Assembly (NCBI GenBank): GCA_027924645.1
Contig: BSBN01000293.1
Coordinates: 7,960,501 to 8,024,500, forward strand
DNA: 64,000 nt
From: Cunninghamia lanceolata
Taxonomy: Eukaryota; Streptophyta; Pinopsida; Cupressales; Cupressaceae
Direction of reading: 5' to 3'
The translations under genes and the position numbers were made by a program. Below, in pieces: positions 1-11,538 of this stretch. The notes under the pieces are model-generated. The model saw only the letters and a program-made list of their open reading frames with translations. It was not told the DNA's origin and ran no database searches. Within the stretch, counting starts at the first letter, position 1; the number at the start of each line of letters is the position of its first letter.

Positions 1-1290
1 AGAAGTGACCTTGTCACATCTTAGGTGTTCGAGGAAAACCCAAATGATCAACATTTGCCTTAGACAACCAAGAAGAATCTTTGACAGGCCTTTATTTCCA
101 CATAACCAGATATTCTTCATATTGTCTGTTCTAGGTACTTCTTCCCACACAGTTATCCAAGATTTCTTCTATCGCCTCCTTTGAAGTAGATGTGATACTC
201 CATTATTTTTCTGTTTGTCCATCCTCTATGCCACCTTCATGATACCTTATTAAATCAGCAATGTTGAACACATGGGAAATGTTGATTCCGCTTGGCAACT
301 CTACCTCATATGCATTTCTTGAATCATGCTTCTTTAGGAACCTACATGGTCCAAATTTCATCTTCAACTTATTATATGTCCCCATTGGGAACCTTTCTTT
401 CCTTAGGTGAACCATGACTTCATCACCAACCTTGAATTCCTTAAAGATTCACTTCTGATATGGCTTAGACTTGTACTGAGAATTAATTTTATTAATGTGT
501 TGTTGTATCTCTTCATGCAAGCTCTTTAGGTGTTTTGCAAAGTCTTCAACCCGAGCACTACTCCTCTCTCCTTAGTCTATCCTTCTCATCTCAAAAGCAT
601 TTCTTGAACTACTCCCATATACAATTTGGAATGGGATTGACCAGTACTCTTGTTGATAGAATTGTTATATGTGAACTTCACCTATGGTAATATCAAGTCT
701 CATCCCTTGGGCTTATCTCCTACTAAGAATCTAAGAAGGTTTCCCAAACTTTGATTCGCTACCTCTGTCTATCCATCAATTTGCGGATGATGTGCAGAGA
801 TGAACTTCATCTTAGTCTTCAACTTATTTCATAAGGTCCCCTAGAAATACCCAACAAACTTGATATCTCTATCTAAAACTATACTCCTTGGTAGATCATT
901 TAGTCTAACCACCTCTCTGAAAAACAACTCTGTAATGTGAACAACATCACTAGTTTTCTAACAAGGAATGAAATGTGCCATCTTTGAAAATCTGTCAACC
1001 ACCACAAATATTAAATTATGCCCTCTATGTCCTTGGTAAACCAAGAACAAAGTCCATGCTAATATCCTCCCATGGCCCCTCTAGTACAGAAATGGCTGAT
1101 ATAGCCTAGTATTCTGACTCACTTCTTTGGCCATCTGACATACTCTACAACTTTGCACAAATTTCTTCACATCCTGGTGCAACTATGGCCAGTAATAATT
1201 CTCACTAATAAGAGAAATGGTCTTATCTTGACCAAAGTGTCATGCCAACGCTCCACTATGCTTCTCCTTAATCAGGTTCTTTCTCATGGA
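1..1290 (-). pseudogene. Gypsy-1 integrase and chromodomain remnant
   Basis: Translation of the minus strand gives a decayed integrase followed by a C-terminal chromodomain. Visible pieces are a catalytic-core Asp in [12 protein letters not shown] (near 880), the stretch SAHHPQIDG with a stop in place of the next Gln (near 800), and the post-core segment [17 protein letters not shown] (203-415). Near the left edge is EEYLVMWK...RPVKDSSWL, a chromodomain signature. In this family integrase inserts the cDNA and the chromodomain is thought to guide it to particular chromatin. Several in-frame stops and shifts make it non-functional. Confidence 0.85.
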
Positions 1291-2491
1291 AATCTTTAGA
1301 ATGCAAAAATGACTTCATCCGAACAACATACCATCTAGATTATGTAATCCAACCAACTTGTCCTATCTAGAGTAATAGGCTCCGAACAAGTTTTCTAGGC
1401 CTCTACAAATTTTGGATCTTCACGGTACAAATTTTTGAGTTCATTGAACCCAACAACCTCTCTCTTCATCTCTGTCAACAAATTTTGCCTTCTTCTTAAG
1501 GCATCTACAACTCTGTTGCAATTCCCACTCATGTGCTTCAAAACAAAAGTATAACTTTGCAAAAACTCAACCCATTTTAAGTGCCTTTGATATAATTTTC
1601 ATTGACTATTAAGATACTACAAAGCCTGGTGATTAATATATAAAATAAACTCTTTCAACAACAAACAATGCCTCTATTTCTTGAAAACCTGAAGTATAGC
1701 ATAAAAGTCTTGATCATAAACATAATACTTTTTTTAAGCTTCTCACTAAAATAGGCAATGGACTTACCTTCTTGACTCAAAATAAATCCTATAACACTAC
1801 CACTAGCATCACAATCTACCAGAAATACCTTATTGAAATCTAGATGTGCGAAAACAAGTTGGTCTATGACTTTCTGCTTCAATGTATCAAAACTCTTTGC
1901 TGCTCCTGTAGCCCATTTAAACTCCTTTCTCTCCTCTTTCATTGTCTCAGTTAGGCGTACACAAATGCTACTATAATTCTTGATAAATTTTCTATAAAAA
2001 TTTTCCAAACCATGAAAAGATCGTACCTCTATAACACTCCTTGGGGTAGGCCATTAAATGATAGCTCTCACCTTCTTTAGATTCATTTTAATACCCTTAG
2101 CTAAAATAACAAATCCTAGGTACACCAACTTCTTCACAAAACTACATTTCTTTAGATTAATAAACAATTTTTATTGCCTCAACTTCTCAAAAACTTTTCA
2201 AACATGCATCAAGTGCTTCTCCAAAGTCTTACTAAAAATCAAAATATCTCTAAATTAAAAATGACAAATTTACCCAAATACTCTTTTAGTACCTCATTCA
2301 TGAGCTACTTAAATGTTCTCAATGCATTGATTAGCCCAAATGGCATGACTAACCATTTGTATAGGCCCTCCTTAGTCTTGAAGGCTATCTTCCATTCATC
2401 TCCTTATTTGATTTAGATTTGGTGATACCCACTTTTTAAATCAATCTTTGTAAAGTACTTGGCTCCACTCAAGCAATCCATAATATCATCC
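1291..2491 (-). pseudogene. Gypsy-1 reverse transcriptase palm and RNase H remnant
   Basis: Minus-strand translation shows RT sequence GAKYFTKIDLKSGYHQI, then [17 protein letters not shown] and VMPFGLINA (2290-2470). An open stretch at 1655-2008 continues with FYRKFIKNYSSIC and the RNase H start FLVDCDASGSVIGFILSQEG, where the catalytic Asp is present. Downstream, RHLKWVEFLQSYTFVLKH marks the end of RNase H. Stops replace residues in the palm, so it is inactive. The 5' part of the same RT lies beyond the Copia-A1 insertion, from 9613. Confidence 0.88.
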
Positions 2492-3782
2492 TGTTGCAAG
2501 TATGAGGTTAACTAGTGTTGTCATTGATGTCAACATACTCATATTGCATTGGTAAGAAGGTTTGGATGAGCTGTGTGTTGAGGATATTAAGAAAAGTAGT
2601 CTCAATCAGGAATAGTGAAGAACAGTGATAAGAAGAAGGCAAATGTACTCAATAGGTTAAGAATCAGAGGATGTGGATTAAAGGGTTTGTAGATATGAGT
2701 CTTGAGATGATCTAGTTAAGATTTCAGAGGTCCGCATGAAGATATGAAAAAGTTGTGATCAGTCAAGTAGAACCAGTTCTGGGAGTTTTTTCGGGGTGAC
2801 AGAGTGTTACAAAAAGGTCCGATGAGATCCGGAGGAGCATTGTCAGACTCTGTGGATTGGAAGGAGTGTTTGGGATGTCCTTGCGATGTGTCATATTACT
2901 TTGTACAAAGTTTGGAGGTCTGGAAGCACCTTCTTCAGTATGATAGTGGCGACAGACTGTGTTCTTGAAGTTCTGGATGAAGAGGAGAAGAGATTCCAAT
3001 GAGTAGAGGAAGTGCGGATGTACCTAGTTAATCAGGCAACCTTGTGAAGGTTCTTGGATCATGTTGAGGTTATGTTGTTGGTCCGCATTGGTGGTAGAGC
3101 TTGGAATTGAAGATATTCTTCTGGATGAAGTTCTTGCTTAGACTGGCTAACCGGATGAGTTGTTCATCTTGCGAATGTTCTTGTGGTGGCCGACCGGATG
3201 TATTAATCATCTTGCAGATGTCCTTATGGTTGATTACTGACTTAGATGATTGTTCCTAAGTCGATGTCTTGTATAAATAAAGGTTTGTAAGTTCATTTCA
3301 AAGTGTGTTGAGCAGCGGATGAGAGTGGTATAGTGAAAGAGCGAAGGGCAGAGCAGAAGTATCTCGGGCTTAAATGGAACTGATCCAGACATGGTAAAGA
3401 TGTCAATCTCCAGTTCAAGTTTGTGATTCTTATCACTTTGTAGACAGTGTGTCTCTTGTAGGCAGTGTGCCTCTTTGTGAGCAGTGTGCTCAGGCAGTGA
3501 GCCCTAATTGGCATGTGCCATTCATTTTTCTTATTCTTCTAACAAAGAATAATCCTTGGGTTAATCACCCCGTGGTTTTTCCCTTAACCGGGTTTTCCAT
3601 GTCAAAATCTTGGTGTCCAATGTGTTGATGATTATATGCTCTTGTGTTTATGCATTATGCTTTCATGAATGATTAACTGATATGCTATTAACTAACAAAA
3701 AAGAATCAAGTGTTCAAAATAGAAGCAAGTCTTTGCACAACTGATTCACCCCCCCTCTCAATTGTGTGCCGTAGATCTAACA
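2492..3782 (+). repeat. Copia-A1 5' LTR
   Basis: Starts TGTTGCAAGTATG and ends ATCTAACA, the usual TG...CA. A TATA box (TATAAATAA, 3272-3280) sits about 780 bases in and would start genomic RNA near 3305. A series of small hairpins lies at 3442-3520, in the predicted leader. A near-palindrome (GTTGTCAT then ATGTCAAC) lies about 25 bases inside the left end. It is identical in length to the 3' LTR. Confidence 0.96.
3272..3280 (+). promoter_or_regulatory. TATA box of the Copia-A1 5' LTR
   Basis: TATAAATAA in GTCTTGTATAAATAAAGG. The same site is at 9102-9110 in the 3' LTR and in both Copia-A2 LTRs. It is the only good TATA box placed to drive gag-pol transcription. Confidence 0.7.
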
Positions 3783-3784
3783 AT

Positions 3785-3797
3785 TGGTATCAGAGCC
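3785..3797 (+). other. Copia-A1 primer binding site
   Basis: TGGTATCAGAGCC, complementary to the 3' end of initiator methionine tRNA, two bases after the LTR. It primes minus-strand DNA synthesis. Confidence 0.93.
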
Positions 3798-3839
3798 AAG
3801 TTCCTCTGAAAAGAGCTTAACCACTTGAGGAGATCCAGG

Positions 3840-6800
3840 ATGTCGTCATACAAGAAGGATAGTCTGAAGTTTGATGGAACCAACTTCACTCTCTGGAAAG
3901 GTCGCATGAAATGTCACTTGGAGTGTATGGGAAAAGCATACTTGGCCATGGTCTCAAAACCATATGTACCTCCACAGGGTGGTCCGACAACTCTGAATGA
4001 AATCACAGATGCTGAAAACAATTTATGGACCAAGGAAGCTCTTCTAAGCACATTGAATGACTCAAATATCTCAAATGTTATTGACCTACCAACTACCTAT
4101 GAGATCTGGACTAAACTGGAACTTCTGTATGAAGGAGATGAGTTTGTCAAGAGTGCAAGGTTGCAAAGTCTAAAAGGAAAATTTGAAAAATTAAAGATGA
4201 GAGATGATGAAAATATCACTACCTTTATGCCAAGAGTGAATGAGCTAGTGTGTGGAATCAGGGATGCTGGTGGAGTTCTGGATGAAAATGAAATTGTTTG
4301 CAAAATTCTCAAATCCCTTCCTGCTGCCTACAAAATCAAGGTTGTTGCCTTTAATGAATTCAGAGCCCATACAACTATCACAAGAGAGCAACTGGCTAGC
4401 AAACTAGCTGCATTTGAAATGACTGAGTTTGGAGATGATCCCCCCAAGACTGAATCTGCATTCAAAGCCAGTGCCTATGTGAAAGGCAAACAAAGATTTG
4501 ATCCAGGAGAGAACTCTTCAAGGAAGCTGTCATGGTATGAACAAGAAAGGAAAGATATGGAAGAGGAAGAAGCAGAAACAGCTCAACTTGAAACCCTCAT
4601 TGCAAAAAGACTGCCAAGAGGATTCGGTAAGTATGAAGGAAAACTACCCTTTAAGTGCTTCAACTACAATAAGATTGGTCATTTTGCTTCAAGATGTCCG
4701 CAAAGATCTGTAAGGTCTAATACCAACAGACAAAGGTTTCAAAAGAACTACTATTATGTTCATGAAGAAGATGACAATGAAGGAGTAAGAGATGATGAAT
4801 CAGAAATAGGAAGCAAATCAGGAAATGAATGGGTGTTTATTGCCATCAAGGAAGAAGATTCAATATCCTCTAAATCTGTCAATCATAAGGTTGTAGAAAG
4901 AGCTTTGGCTACCCAAATTGAAGAAAAGGATGATTGGGTTATTGACAATGGATGCTCTCACCATATGACTGGTGACAAGAACAAGTTCTTAGATTTGGAA
5001 AAGTATGAAGGAGGAATGGTAAAGTTTGGTGACAATTCTGCTAGCAGAATCAGAGGTAGGGGAACTATTTCTTTTGATGGAAAGACCAAAACCAGTAATG
5101 TACTATATGTTGAAGGATTGAAGCACAATCTTCTCAATGTTGGTCAGTTAGTAGATAAAGGCTATGATCTCTAGTTCAAGAATGGAAGATGCAGAATCTT
5201 TACAAGCTCTGGAACTGAGATTGCATCCGGTACTCAAACTAAAAGTAATATCTTCCATCTGGTTGGTTCAAATAAAAGTTGTCTGTTTGTTCAAGTTGAT
5301 CAGAGTTGGCTATGGCATAGAAGGATGTGTCATGTAAATTTTGATAACATCATCAAGATAAGCAATATTCAGGCTGTAAGAGATCTTCAAAAATTGGTGA
5401 AACCTACAAATAGTTTGTGCAAAGAATGTCAGCTAGGTAAACAGAGCAGAGTCTCTTTCAAAAGCAAGGATCAGTCCACTACCGGATTGTTGGAATTAGT
5501 ACATACTGATCTTTGTGGTCCGACAAGAATCAAGAGTATGCAAGGTGATAGATATTTCATGTTGCTAATTGATGACCATTCCCGGATGATGTGGGTTACC
5601 TTCCTAAAAGAGAAATCAGAAGCCCTTGAGAAGTTCAAAATCTTCAAAGCTATGGTAGAGAATCAAACCGGATTGAAACTAAAGTGTCTAAGGTCTGATA
5701 GAGGTGGTGAATTCACATCCAGTGAATTCATAGACTTTTGTGAGAAGCATGGCATAAAGAGACAGTTGTCTGCTCCTAGGACTCCACAGCAAAATGGAGT
5801 AGTTGAGAGAAAGAACTGGACCATTCAGGAAGCTTCCAGGATAATGATGATGGAAGCAAATGTTCCTCAGATGTTTTGGAGAGAAGCTATCAGCATTGCA
5901 GTCTACACTCTTAACCGAGTTCAAATCAGAAACAATATCAGTAAGACTCCTTATGAACTTTGGTTTGGTATAACTCCTACTGTGAGATATTTCAGAGTAT
6001 TTGGTAGCAAGTGTTACATCAAAAGAGATGAAGATCTAGGAAAGTTTAATGCTAGAAGTGATGAAGGAATTTTCTTGGGTTACTCCACTCAAAGCAAAGC
6101 ATACCGGTGTTACAATAAGAGACTAAAAAAGATGATAGAAAGTACAAATGCGAAGGTTGATGAAGGAATTGAGAAGCCCTCAAGGTTTTATGAATATGAT
6201 GAAGATGATCAGGATGGTGCTCTGATTCAAGGAATTCAATCCCTTCCTGAAAGTTAGATTCAGACTAATCCGGTAAATCAGGAAGAAGAGGTTTGTCTGA
6301 ATGAACCTGATCAAGAAACTACAGTGCAAGAGACTCCCAAAGTTCCAAGGTATATAACTTTAAATCACTCTGAAGATCAGATCATAGGTGACAAAAGCAA
6401 AGGGGTACAAACAAGGAGGAAAATTGTTCAAAATTTAGATGAATGTTGTTTGATTTCAAAGATTGAACCTAAGACAATAAATGAAGCATGCAATGATGAA
6501 AATTGGACAAAAGCAATGGAAGAAGAGTTGATGCAAATTGAGAAAAATCACACTTGGGATTTTGTTCCCAGACCTAGAAACAAGAATGTGATTGGAACCA
6601 AATGGGTGTTCCAGAACAAACTAAATGAGGTTGGTGAAGTTATCAGAAACAAAGCCAGATTGGTCTGCAAAGGCTACTCTCAAATAGAAGGAATTGATTT
6701 TCAAGAAACCTTTGCTCCGGTAGCAAGAATTGAAGCAGTCAGATTATTTCTTGCATATACTACCTTCAAAGACTTTAAGGTATATCAGATGGATGTCAAG

Positions 6801-7998
6801 TCTGCCTTCCTAAATGGTGATTTGGAAGAAGAAGTATACATTGAACAACTGGATGGATTTCAATTGTCTGATAATGATGATATGGTCTACAAGTTGAAGA
6901 AAGCATTGTATGGATTGAAGCAAGCCCCAAGAGCATGGTATGAAAGGTTAGATAAGCATCTTGTGCAGATTGGATTCAACAAAGGTACTACTGATAGTAA
7001 CTTATATTTCAAAATTGATCATGAAAATATTTTGATTGTTGAAGTGTTTGTGGATGATATCATTTGGAGGAAGAGATAGTATGTGCAAAACTTTTGCAAA
7101 TCAGATGAAAAGTGAGTTTGAAATGTCTATGCTTGGTGAAATGAATTTCTTCTTGGGTCTGCAAATTACTCAAACAAAGAAAGGGATCTTCATTTCTCAG
7201 ACCAAATATGTGAAAGAATTGTTGAGGAAATTCGGTATGGAAGATTCAAAGCCAATGAACACTCCTATGGCAACCGGATGTAAGTTGAGCAAAGATGATG
7301 ACTCTCCAAAGGTAGATCAGACAAAGTATAGATCAATGATTGGTGAATTGTTGTATCTCACTCAGACTAGACCAGATATAATGCGGGTTGTTGGTCTTGT
7401 GGCAAGATTTCAAGCTGATCCTAGAGAATCTCATGTTATGGCAATCAAAAGAATTTTTAGGTACTTGAAAGGAATAGTTGAGTATGGTCTATGGTATCCT
7501 AGAGATCCGGATTTCTCTCTTCATGCATATACAGATGCAGATTGGGCAGGAGATGTGGATGACTGGAAGAGCACCAGTGGTGGAGCATTCTTTTTGGGAA
7601 AGAGATTGGTTTCTTGGCTAAGCAAGAAACAAGATGCAATATCTCTGTCTACAACTAAAGCATAATACATTGTAGCAGCAGGTAGTTGCACTCAAATCTT
7701 ATGGATGAAGCAGATGCTAAGAGACATTAAAGTTGAATATGAGGAGCCTATCACAATTTTCTATAATAATTCAAGTGCAATTAATACTTCTAAGAATCCG
7801 GTATTGCATTCTAAGACCAAGCACATATCTATCAAGTTTCACTTTCTGAGAGAACAAGTGAACAAGGATGAAGTCAGATTGGAGTATGTACCCTCCAAGG
7901 ATCAGATTGCAGATATTTTTACTAAACCTCTCCCCAAGGACTCTTTTGAGTATCTCTGGGAGAAGTTAGAGGTCATGGCCCCTCCGGTGATGAACTAG
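3840..7998 (+). pseudogene. Copia-A1 gag-pol polyprotein (decayed)
   Basis: A single gag-pol frame, start chosen at the first ATG after the PBS that opens the conserved MSSYKKDSLKFDGTNF. Gag ends with a zinc knuckle at 4656-4697 whose second Cys is Tyr (CFNY). Protease follows with IDNGCSHH (Asp at 4944; family DSG is DNG here). Integrase carries the HH/CC finger (WLWHRRMCH...CKECQ), HTDLCGP, RSDRGGEF and QQNGVVERK. RT has FVDDI at 7047, then a 2-bp deletion near 7065 relative to Copia-A2. RNase H shows TDADWAGDVDDWKSTSG. In-frame stops lie at 5172, 6255 and 7663. It would have encoded the particle proteins and enzymes for copying and insertion; it is not functional now. Confidence 0.95.
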
Positions 7999-8321
7999 GA
8001 TGCACTAATGTGCATCAGTCTGGTGGATATCACAGTCACATCTTGTGATCCAGATTGATGATGGGGAGCTGCTACTAAGGGGAAGCAGTTGGTATGATTC
8101 TGATATGTTACAAGTGCAAGTATGAGCCCTTTGCCATTGATGTCAAAAAGGGAGAGAAGACATGTGAAAAACAAGTGGTTGATGATCAAAGGGGGAGCAG
8201 TAAAGGAAGAAAAGACATGTGAAGAGTTGTTGCTAATAGGGGGAGCTGTGACAGAAAAGAGAAGTTCTTGTCTTGATGGTTTTTCACATTATATGTTGCC
8301 ATCAATGACAAAGGGGGAGAT
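7999..8321 (+). promoter_or_regulatory. Copia-A1 multiplied polypurine tracts
   Basis: The non-coding stretch between pol and the 3' LTR holds several PPT-like runs: AAAAAGGGAGAGAAG near 8145, CAAAGGGGGAGCAG at 8187-8200, AATAGGGGGAGC near 8235, and the one abutting the LTR, CAAAGGGGGAGA at 8309-8320. The last primes plus-strand synthesis. Multiplied tracts here are a known Sirevirus trait. Confidence 0.8.
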
Positions 8322-9612
8322 TGTTACAAGTATGAGGTTAACCAGTGTTGTCATTGATGTCAACATACTCATATTGCATTGGTAAGAAGGTTTGGATGAG
8401 CTGTGTGTTGAGGATATTAAGAAAAGTAGTCTCAATCAGTAACAATGAAGAACAGTGATAAGAAGAAGGCAAATGTACTCAATAGGTTGAGAATCAGAGG
8501 ATGCGGATTAAAGGGTTTGTAGATATGAGTCTTGAGATGATCCAGTTAAGATTTCAGAGGTCCGCATGAAGATATGAAAAAGTTGTGATCGGTCAAGTAG
8601 AACCGGATCCGGGAGCTGTTCCGGAGTGACAGAGTGTTACAAAAAGGTCCGGTGAGATCCGGAGGAGCATTGTCAGACTCTGCAGATTGGAATGAGTGTT
8701 TGGGATGTCCTTGTGATGTGTCATCTTAGTTTGTACAAAGTTTGGAGGTCCAGAAGCACCTTCTTCAGTATGACAGTGGCAACAGACTGTGTTCTTGAAG
8801 TTCCGGATGAAGAGGAGAAGAGATTCCAGTGAGTAGAGGAAGTGCGGATGTACCTGGTTAATCAGGTGAGCTTGTGAAGGTTCTTGGATCATGTTGGGGT
8901 TATGTTGTCGGTCTGCATTGGTGGTAGAGCCTAGAATTGAAGATATTCTTTCGGATGAAGTTCTTGCTCAGACTAGCTGACCGGATGAGTTGTTCATCTT
9001 GCGAATGTTCTTATGGTGGCCGACTGGATGTATTAATCATCTTGCGGATGTCCTTATGGTTGATTGCCGACTTAAATGATTGTTCCTAAGTCGATGTCTT
9101 GTATAAATAAAGGTTTGTGAGTTCATTTCAAAGTGTGTTGAGCAGCGGATGAGAGTGGTATAGCGAAAGAGTGAAGGGCAGAGCAAAAGTATCTCGAGCT
9201 TAAATGGAACTGATTCAGACATGGTAAAGATGTCAATCTCTAGTTCAAGTTTGTGATTCTTATCACTTTGTAGACAGTGTGTCTCTTGTAGGTAGTGTGC
9301 CTCTTTGTGAGCAATGTGCTTGGGCAGTGAGCCCTAATTGGCATGTGCCATTCATTTTTCTTATTCTTCTAACAGAGAATAATCCTTGGGTTAATCACCC
9401 CGTGGTTTTTCCCTTAACCGGGTTTTCCACGTCAAAATCTTGGTGTCCAATGTGTTGATGATTATCTGCTCTTGTGTTTATGCATTATGCTTTCATGAAT
9501 GATTAACTGATATGCTATTAACTAACAAAGAAGAATCAAGTGTTCAAAATAGAAGCAAGTCTTTGCACAACTGATTCACCCCCCCTCTCAGTTGTGTGCC
9601 CTAGATCTAACA
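8322..9612 (+). repeat. Copia-A1 3' LTR
   Basis: 1291 bp, begins TGTTACAAG and ends ATCTAACA, followed by the CATCC target duplication. TATA box at 9102-9110. Differs from the 5' LTR by about 5% with no indels. The hairpin cassette recurs at 9272-9350. Confidence 0.96.
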
Positions 9613-10420
9613 CATCCATCCTTGGCAATGGCAATCTATACTTGAATGTAATTTTGTTGATGGCTTGGGAATTTGTGCACATTCTCCACTCTCAATCTTT
9701 CTCTAGTACTAAAAATGCAAGTACTACACATGGACTTAGGCTCATCCTTATCAGTCATCTCCTTAACAGCTCGTGAACTTGTCTATTTATCTCTTCATTC
9801 TGTGCATGAGTCATTCTATGGGTTGTCTTATTCCACAAATGAGCTCTTGGTATCAAATCCATTTGGTGACTTATCTTCCTCACTAGTGGTAAACTTTTTT
9901 GTACATTATCAGAAACAATATCCTTAAATTCTTCAAATAGGTCTGAGACTTCTACTGGTACATCTTCACATTTCTCTTGGCTGATCTTAGGAAACAATGC
10001 AAATAAATGACACTCGTGCTTCATACCATCCAAAAAATTTCTACCATCTACCAAGTAAATTCTAGAAATACTACATACATTTTCTTGCACCTCCTTCAAG
10101 GGCTTCAACTTATGACAAACTCCATCATTTGTCAAGGAATAGGTGTTTGCATGGCCATCATGGACAACACACCTATCATACTGCCATAAGCTTCCTAGTA
10201 GCATATGACACGCATCAATTGGTATGATGTCACACAACACCTCATCATGGTAGTCTCCAATTTTGAACTTGACTAAATAGTTCTCATTGAGGTCAAAGGT
10301 CTATGGTCCTTCTCCTTGTCAACTTCAACTTGTTAACCATCTCCTCTGAGACAAGATTATCAGTGCTTCCACTATCAATAATAATATCACAACACTTACC
10401 TTCACACTTGCACCTTGTGC
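9613..10420 (-). pseudogene. Gypsy-1 reverse transcriptase N-terminus and protease-RT linker
   Basis: Upstream part of the Gypsy-1 pol on the minus strand, cut from the rest by Copia-A1. A long open stretch at 9755-10240 includes DIIPIDACHMLLG, an LFEEFKDIVSD segment and HQMDLIPRAHLWNKTTHRM. All three match the region between protease and RT in Gypsy-2 and Gypsy-4. The stretch next to 9613 continues with CTNSQAINKITFKYRLPLP, the RT finger region. The protease is poorly preserved. Confidence 0.85.
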
Positions 10421-10990
10421 AGAATAAACTCTTCCTCTAATCTGGTTCTTTCTCCCCATTTAACAAGGTTCTTCTGACAACTAGGGTTTCTCCCCTTTCA
10501 ACATCTTCAGAATGCTCAGACTATGCATCTTCGTCTACATGTGCAACTTGTGCATTGCCTTTAGGTCTTATATTTTTCTTTCCTTGAAGTTGAGGACACT
10601 CATAGGCTTGATGTCCTTCTTCTCCACATTGGAAATAGGTTCCTCTAAAACCTCCTCTTCTAGGTCCTTACCCAGGTCTTCCTCTTCCTCTTTTTTCACT
10701 AGTATTTTGGTCACGAGGGCAGTAGGCATTATCTCCTTTCTAATTTTGACTAGTGTCTGCTTCTTCACTTTTCTTTTGATCTTCATTTCGGCCTTTATAG
10801 GATCTTCCACCAATCCTTCTTCCATTACCTCTTCCTCTTTGATTTTTAGACCTATATTATTTTGTAATGCATTTCTCTTAGCATATGTATCAAAATCATT
10901 TTTTTCTTTTTCATTGAAACAAGGACATCTATGTGGAGTGCAGTGCATTTTTTTAAAGATTTTTCTAACAAAGTTTGTTATTTTTTCTAG
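10421..10990 (-). pseudogene. Gypsy-1 gag C-terminus with zinc knuckle
   Basis: Minus-strand translation gives a knuckle YFQCGEEGHQAYEC at about 10599-10640, in which the first Cys of CX2CX4HX4C is Tyr. It is preceded by a basic, Arg/Gly-rich segment. Recognisable element sequence stops near 10990; no 5' LTR or PBS was found to the right, so the 5' end appears deleted or too decayed to see. Confidence 0.7.
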
Positions 10991-11155
10991 TGTCTTGAAT
11001 ATAATTCATTGTTTTTAATAATTCACCTACATTCATTATAAAAAAATTAAATACACTATTAAAGAAAATAGAGTACATATTATAATTTTAGGAAATTTAA
11101 TACTTAGTGCTACATACTTACAAAATGGCATTTCTAAATACTCCCTCTAAGAGGT

Positions 11156-11538
11156 ATGAAATTGAATTTTGATGGGGCCTCATGATGCAATCCTAAGATC
11201 TCAGGAGCTAGTTGCATCATAAGGAATGATTCAGGAATCCTCTTATGATATCTTACTAAGAAGCTTCCCTCGGGATCAAATAATGAAGTAGAATTGGATG
11301 CATTGCATGAGGGGTTGAAGTTGTGTGTGGAGAAGATCATTGACATGGTAGACATTGAGGGTGACTCCTTACTATGAATTAATGTAATTAAAATAAAAAA
11401 TGATGAATTGGAAACTAAAAAAAAAAGATTGATGTGATAGATATCCTTCTGAACAAACTTAAAGATTATATTGTCTAGCATATATATAGGGAATCAAATT
11501 TGGTAGCAGATTTATTAGCCAACCACAAATACAAGTAA
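11156..11538 (+). pseudogene. RNase H-like (RVT_3 type) relic, probably from a plant LINE
   Basis: Plus-strand translation gives MKLNFDGAS, then CIIRNDSGILL, SGSNNEVELDALHEGLKLC and DIEGDSLL, and in a shifted frame YRESNLVADLLANH. These are, in order, the first catalytic Asp, the catalytic Glu (NNEVEL), the second Asp (EGDS) and the C-terminal Asp (VAD) of the RNase H domain at the end of plant non-LTR retrotransposons and RVT_3 proteins. Stops and a frameshift make it a relic. No RT or endonuclease sequence is visible beside it, so it is a 3' fragment or a stray domain. Confidence 0.75.

Larger units (their letters stand above)
1..2491 (-). mobile_element. Gypsy-1, Ty3/gypsy chromovirus, 3' portion
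   Basis: Minus-strand remains of a chromodomain-bearing Ty3/gypsy element. Reading right to left it runs from the reverse transcriptase palm through RNase H and integrase to a chromodomain at the left edge; the 3' LTR must lie outside the window. The reading frame is broken by many stops and frameshifts. At 2491 the RT is cut by Copia-A1 and resumes at 9613. The halves join on the duplicated CATCC, with the RT reading ...LPLPRMD before the break and DIMDCLSGAKYF after it. Lineage is assigned from the chromodomain and RT/IN motifs, not from a tree. Confidence 0.9.
2492..9612 (+). mobile_element. Copia-A1, full-length Ty1/copia element (Sirevirus-type)
   Basis: A structurally complete LTR retrotransposon of 7121 bp. 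It has two 1291-bp LTRs, a 5-bp target duplication (CATCC at 2487-2491 and 9613-9617), an initiator-Met-tRNA primer binding site, gag-pol order PR-IN-RT-RNase H, and a polypurine tract abutting the 3' LTR. Domain wording (PR followed by HHMTGDK, RT with SEFEMSMLGEMNFFLGLQI, and repeated purine tracts before the 3' LTR) is that of Sirevirus/Maximus elements. By eye the LTRs differ at about 66 of 1291 sites with no indel, mostly transitions. The coding region has stops and a frameshift. Confidence 0.97.

Noticed and set aside
5172..5174. Programmed stop-codon readthrough between gag and pol in Copia-A
   Set aside because: The stop is after the protease active site, the following bases do not match a known readthrough context, and other stops are present. 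Decay is simpler.
10512..11018. 168-codon plus-strand ORF, apparently hydrophobic
   Set aside because: It is the antisense of Arg/Glu/Lys-rich Gypsy-1 gag sequence; the hydrophobicity is a strand artefact.
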